Shown piece after piece: positions 61,797 through 64,000 of a DNA stretch of 64,000 bases. The notes below the pieces were generated by a model. That model searched no databases. It saw only the letters and a list, made by a program, of their open reading frames with translations, and was not told where the DNA came from. Source of the stretch: Nocardioidaceae bacterium (lineage in GTDB: Bacteria; Actinomycetota; Actinomycetes; Propionibacteriales; Nocardioidaceae); contig JAUJOD010000002.1 in the NCBI GenBank assembly GCA_030447865.1, positions 379,881 to 443,880 on the forward strand, given 5' to 3'. The translations under genes were made by a program, and so were the position numbers. Numbering within the stretch: the first letter of the stretch is position 1; each line of letters begins with the position of its first letter.

Positions 61797-63215
61797 TCAC
61801 GGCGGCGGCTCCGAAGCGTCCTCGACTGCCGGCTGCTCGGCCTGGTTCTGGAGCGGTCTTCCTCGTCCGCGTTGTCTGGTCCATCGGTCCCGCACCCCCG
61901 CTCCAAGCCGCGCGGACCAGGCCGTGCCCCAGCCCTGCGGCCGGGTCGCGGCTCTCGGTTGGGTGGTTGGCACGGCTCGGAGCGCGGCGGCGGTTGGGGT
62001 TCCCCAGGGTTCCATCACCAGGTGTCGCCGCAGGTAGAGCGCGGTTTCCCGGGCGATCGCGGCCAGCGGCAGTGCGAGCAGCGCGCCCGGAATGCCCTGC
62101 AGGTGACCGCCAAGCAACAGCGCGAAGATCACCAGCAGCGGGTTGATGCGCAGGCTGTGCGCGAACACCAACGGCGCCACCACGTGGCCCTCCAGCTGCT
62201 GCAAGGCCACGAACAGCAACACCAGCCAGAGCGCGGTCAGCGGCTCTCCCTGAAACAACGCCACAAGAATCGGTGGCGTTGCGCCAAGGACCGGCCCGAC
62301 ATAGGGAATCAGCTCCATCAGCCCGAAGAACACACCGAAGAACACCGCATAGGTCCGCCCTGGCGGAAAGATCCCGAGCACGCCGAACAACCAGAGGGCC
62401 ACGCCAGCACTCAGCCCCATGATGAAGCTGAACAGAAGCTGCCCGCGCACATACCCAAACACCGCGCGCTGCACCCGCACCGGGTAATCATCATCACTGG
62501 TGCCGTCCCCCGGCGGCATCAGCTGCCTGGCCAAGGCACCGATCCTCTCCCCGTACAGGAGCATGTAAATCGAGATGACCAGGACCAACACCAGCACGAA
62601 GCCTGCCTCGGCGACCAAGGTCACCAGGTCACGGGTGAACGCCACGACGTCCCCGGAACCACGCAGTACCGAAGCCTGCAGGGTCTCCAGGGCAGTCTCG
62701 CCCGGCCGTTTGATCTGGATGCCGACGCCCCGCTCGTCGATCCAGTCTTGGACCCGGGCGAGGGAGGTGTTCGCCGTGTCGATCAACCGGGGTAGGTCAG
62801 CCTGGAACGCCGCCACCTGCCTTGCCACCGGCCGCACCAGCAGCGCCACGACCCCGGCCAGCGCGGCGAAGAATCCCGCGAACACCATCCCGATCGCGAG
62901 CCCGCGGGGCACTCCACCACCCTGAAGCAGCGTGACGAGCGGGTTGATGATCAAGGCGACCACGGCGGCGACGAGGAACAGCAGCACCACTGGTGCCGCT
63001 GCCCGCGCCAAGCCGGCCATTGCGAACAGCGCCACTGCGACCACCACGACCTGGAGCCATCGGGGCACCACCACCGGCTCCACCCGCGGGGCATCCGGCG
63101 CCTCGCCGCCCTCAGTGAGGGTCTCCGGCTCCTGTCCAGGTTCCGCGACGGCGCGCTCGTCCATCAACGGCTCGTACGTCGCCTCCGCCGTGGTCTCTTC
63201 GGGCTGGCTGGTCAT
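61797..63215 (-). CDS. AI-2E-family permease
   Basis: The 472-residue membrane protein belongs to the AI-2E/TqsA family, whose members export small molecules, ions or quorum signals. It has an acidic N-terminal tail, then about eight helices (LQVVVVAVALFAMAGLARAAAPVVLLFLVAAVVALIINP in pairs), a soluble loop (ADLPRLIDTANTSLARVQDWIDERG) and the family motif LMELIPYVGPVLGATPPI. LQQLEGHVVAPLVFAHSLRINPLLV follows. An Arg/Pro-rich tail ends the protein. The start is ATG 63215, with GGGGGCGGG before it. Substrate is unknown. It is convergent with the polyprenyl synthase gene. Confidence 0.87.
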   Translation of the reverse strand: MTSQPEETTAEATYEPLMDERAVAEPGQEPETLTEGGEAPDAPRVEPVVVPRWLQVVVVAVALFAMAGLARAAAPVVLLFLVAAVVALIINPLVTLLQGGGVPRGLAIGMVFAGFFAALAGVVALLVRPVARQVAAFQADLPRLIDTANTSLARVQDWIDERGVGIQIKRPGETALETLQASVLRGSGDVVAFTRDLVTLVAEAGFVLVLVLVISIYMLLYGERIGALARQLMPPGDGTSDDDYPVRVQRAVFGYVRGQLLFSFIMGLSAGVALWLFGVLGIFPPGRTYAVFFGVFFGLMELIPYVGPVLGATPPILVALFQGEPLTALWLVLLFVALQQLEGHVVAPLVFAHSLRINPLLVIFALLLGGHLQGIPGALLALPLAAIARETALYLRRHLVMEPWGTPTAAALRAVPTTQPRAATRPQGWGTAWSARLGAGVRDRWTRQRGRGRPLQNQAEQPAVEDASEPPP

Positions 63216-63584
63216 CGACCCGCCCCCAATCGACTCCAACTACCCAGCAGGTCAACCCCGGCCAACCGAGGTGTATCGATGAATGCGGACATCGCATGGC
63301 GAGGTTAGCAACGGTCACCTGGCCGCGCAGGCAGGAGCATCGCAAGACCGGGCAAGAAGGGGCCTGCCGCGTTGGCCGGACCTGTCGTCCTAGGGGATCT
63401 TCGGGCCCCTCTGCACGTTACGTTGGACAAGTGCCCTAGACCGTTCAGTTTCGCGACCCTGGCCATGTTCCCGCACCGGATGGCCAACGGTGGTGAGCTC
63501 TGACAGGCTGATACGAGGAGTGGTCGACCGACGACATACGTCACTGACCTACCAGAACGGACGCAACAGAAGGGACGCATCGCC
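63216..63584. other. Divergent intergenic region
   Basis: It separates the AI-2E permease (minus) from the amphi-Trp gene (plus). On the minus strand GCTAACCTCGCC near 63300-63311 includes TAACCT, a likely permease -10. A weak hairpin AGGGG-atcttcggg-CCCCT lies near 63394. No ORF with support is seen. Confidence 0.5.
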
Positions 63585-63845
63585 ATGGCGACAGAGCCGC
63601 GAGACGTGGAACGCATCTACTCAACGCACGAGGTGGTGGCCAAGCTTCGCCGCCTTGCGGACGCCTTGGAGGAGGAAAAGCCTTTCCGAATCCAGATCGC
63701 TGGCGAGCGGGTTCGGGTTCCGCAGCGTGCCCAGTTCTCCGTCGAGCATGAGCGCGGCGACGAAGAGGAGGAGATCGAGTTTCAGCTGAAATGGCCGCTG
63801 GAGTCCCAGGCCGACGGCGGGTCAGACGAAGAGTCGCTCGTTTAG
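63585..63845 (+). CDS. Amphi-Trp domain protein
   Basis: The 86-residue acidic protein has the amphi-Trp layout: STHEVVAKLRRLADALEEEKPFRIQIAGERVRVPQRAQFSVEHE, then a Glu stretch and FQLKWPLE. Homologs are short single-domain proteins of unknown function, often near membrane genes. ATG 63585 has GAAGGGA upstream. Its stop is immediately followed by the right copy of the polyprenyl-synthase-end repeat. Confidence 0.85.
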   Translation: MATEPRDVERIYSTHEVVAKLRRLADALEEEKPFRIQIAGERVRVPQRAQFSVEHERGDEEEEIEFQLKWPLESQADGGSDEESLV

Positions 63846-63853
63846 GCGTTGCC

Positions 63854-63880
63854 GGTCAGGCCACCGACCGCTCGGTGTGA
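63854..63880 (+). repeat. 27-bp direct repeat, right copy
   Basis: It encodes GQATDRSV plus stop and matches 61722-61748 at 24 of 27 positions. TCGCTCG also precedes both copies at slightly different distance. The pair flanks the AI-2E/amphi-Trp segment like a target or attachment-site duplication. Confidence 0.75.
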
Positions 63881-63897
63881 GGCTCCACCCGCTGCGG

Positions 63898-63999
63898 TCA
63901 GGCCGCTCTCCCGAGCCGGGCAAGAAGCCGGACTTCTCGGTCAGCGTCTGCGGGTGCTTCGACGCCTGGCTTGCAGACGCCGTCCATGTACAGCGCTTC
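63898..63999 (-). CDS. C-terminal end of an unidentified protein (partial)
   Basis: The minus-strand frame entering from the right edge encodes EALYMDGVCKPGVEAP and then ADADREVRLLARLGRAA with a TGA stop at 63898-63900. It is open over all 33 visible codons and looks like a compact helical tail. It is too short to assign. Its stop lies 17 bases beyond the 27-bp repeat. Confidence 0.5.
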   Translation of the reverse strand, partial: EALYMDGVCKPGVEAPADADREVRLLARLGRAA

Positions 64000-64000
64000 T

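Noticed and set aside
63394-63412. Weak hairpin in the AI-2E/amphi-Trp intergenic region as a terminator
   Set aside because: Five-base stem with a nine-base loop and no gene ending there.

Overview
This is a 64-kb stretch of a high-GC actinobacterial chromosome. It has the actinobacterial division and cell-wall cluster without ftsA, with wag31, sepF and yggT beyond ftsZ. It also has a translational-type T-box before ileS, actinobacterial SOS boxes, a DUF222/HNH (13E12-type) gene, DUF3040 and DUF3352 proteins, and many leaderless promoters (TANNNT six or seven bases before the start codon). Family level is uncertain; a Propionibacteriales/Nocardioidaceae-like organism is a guess from gene order. 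I saw no tRNA, rRNA, CRISPR array or transposase.

Layout: (1) 1-3534, hisD-hisC-hisB-hisH operon on the minus strand, cut at the left edge. (2) 3.6-13.3 kb, LON-domain protein, DUF3352 protein, a membrane protein, dnaE, a CPA1 antiporter and a methyltransferase. (3) 13.4-17.3 kb, accessory and partly decayed: an SOS-box-preceded DUF222/HNH gene, a serine-hydrolase fragment, a 38-residue membrane peptide, a strong hairpin, a sialidase-like C-terminal remnant and a lipoprotein. (4) 17.3-22.9 kb, rluD-like, lspA and traR/dksA on the minus strand, then T-box-controlled ileS. (5) 22.9-42.0 kb, the dcw cluster read right to left: mraZ, an unlisted 51-residue membrane ORF, rsmH, ftsL, ftsI, murE, murF, mraY, murD, ftsW, murG, murC, ftsQ, ftsZ, pgeF, yggS, sepF, yggT, wag31. 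(6) 42.2-47.4 kb, divergent moxR-DUF58-transglutaminase operon, then DUF3040. (7) 47.6-53.8 kb, L,D-transpeptidase and an SOS-controlled DUF6504-dnaE2-dinB mutagenesis operon. (8) 53.9-56.5 kb, a membrane-anchored hypothetical and a large secreted amidase. (9) 56.6-64 kb, DUF4126, ATP-grasp, CrtI-like FAD enzyme, polyprenyl synthase, AI-2E-family permease and amphi-Trp protein.

The genes serve mainly peptidoglycan precursor synthesis, septation and polar growth, with replication and DNA-damage modules on either side. The points most worth following up are: the 51-residue membrane ORF between mraZ and rsmH; a 45-bp two-arm palindrome present in two intergenic regions with a compensatory base change; the SOS box placed over a leaderless promoter at the DUF222/HNH gene; an IleRS whose HIGH motif reads GVHS; and a 27-bp duplication of the polyprenyl-synthase gene end flanking a 2.1-kb two-gene segment.
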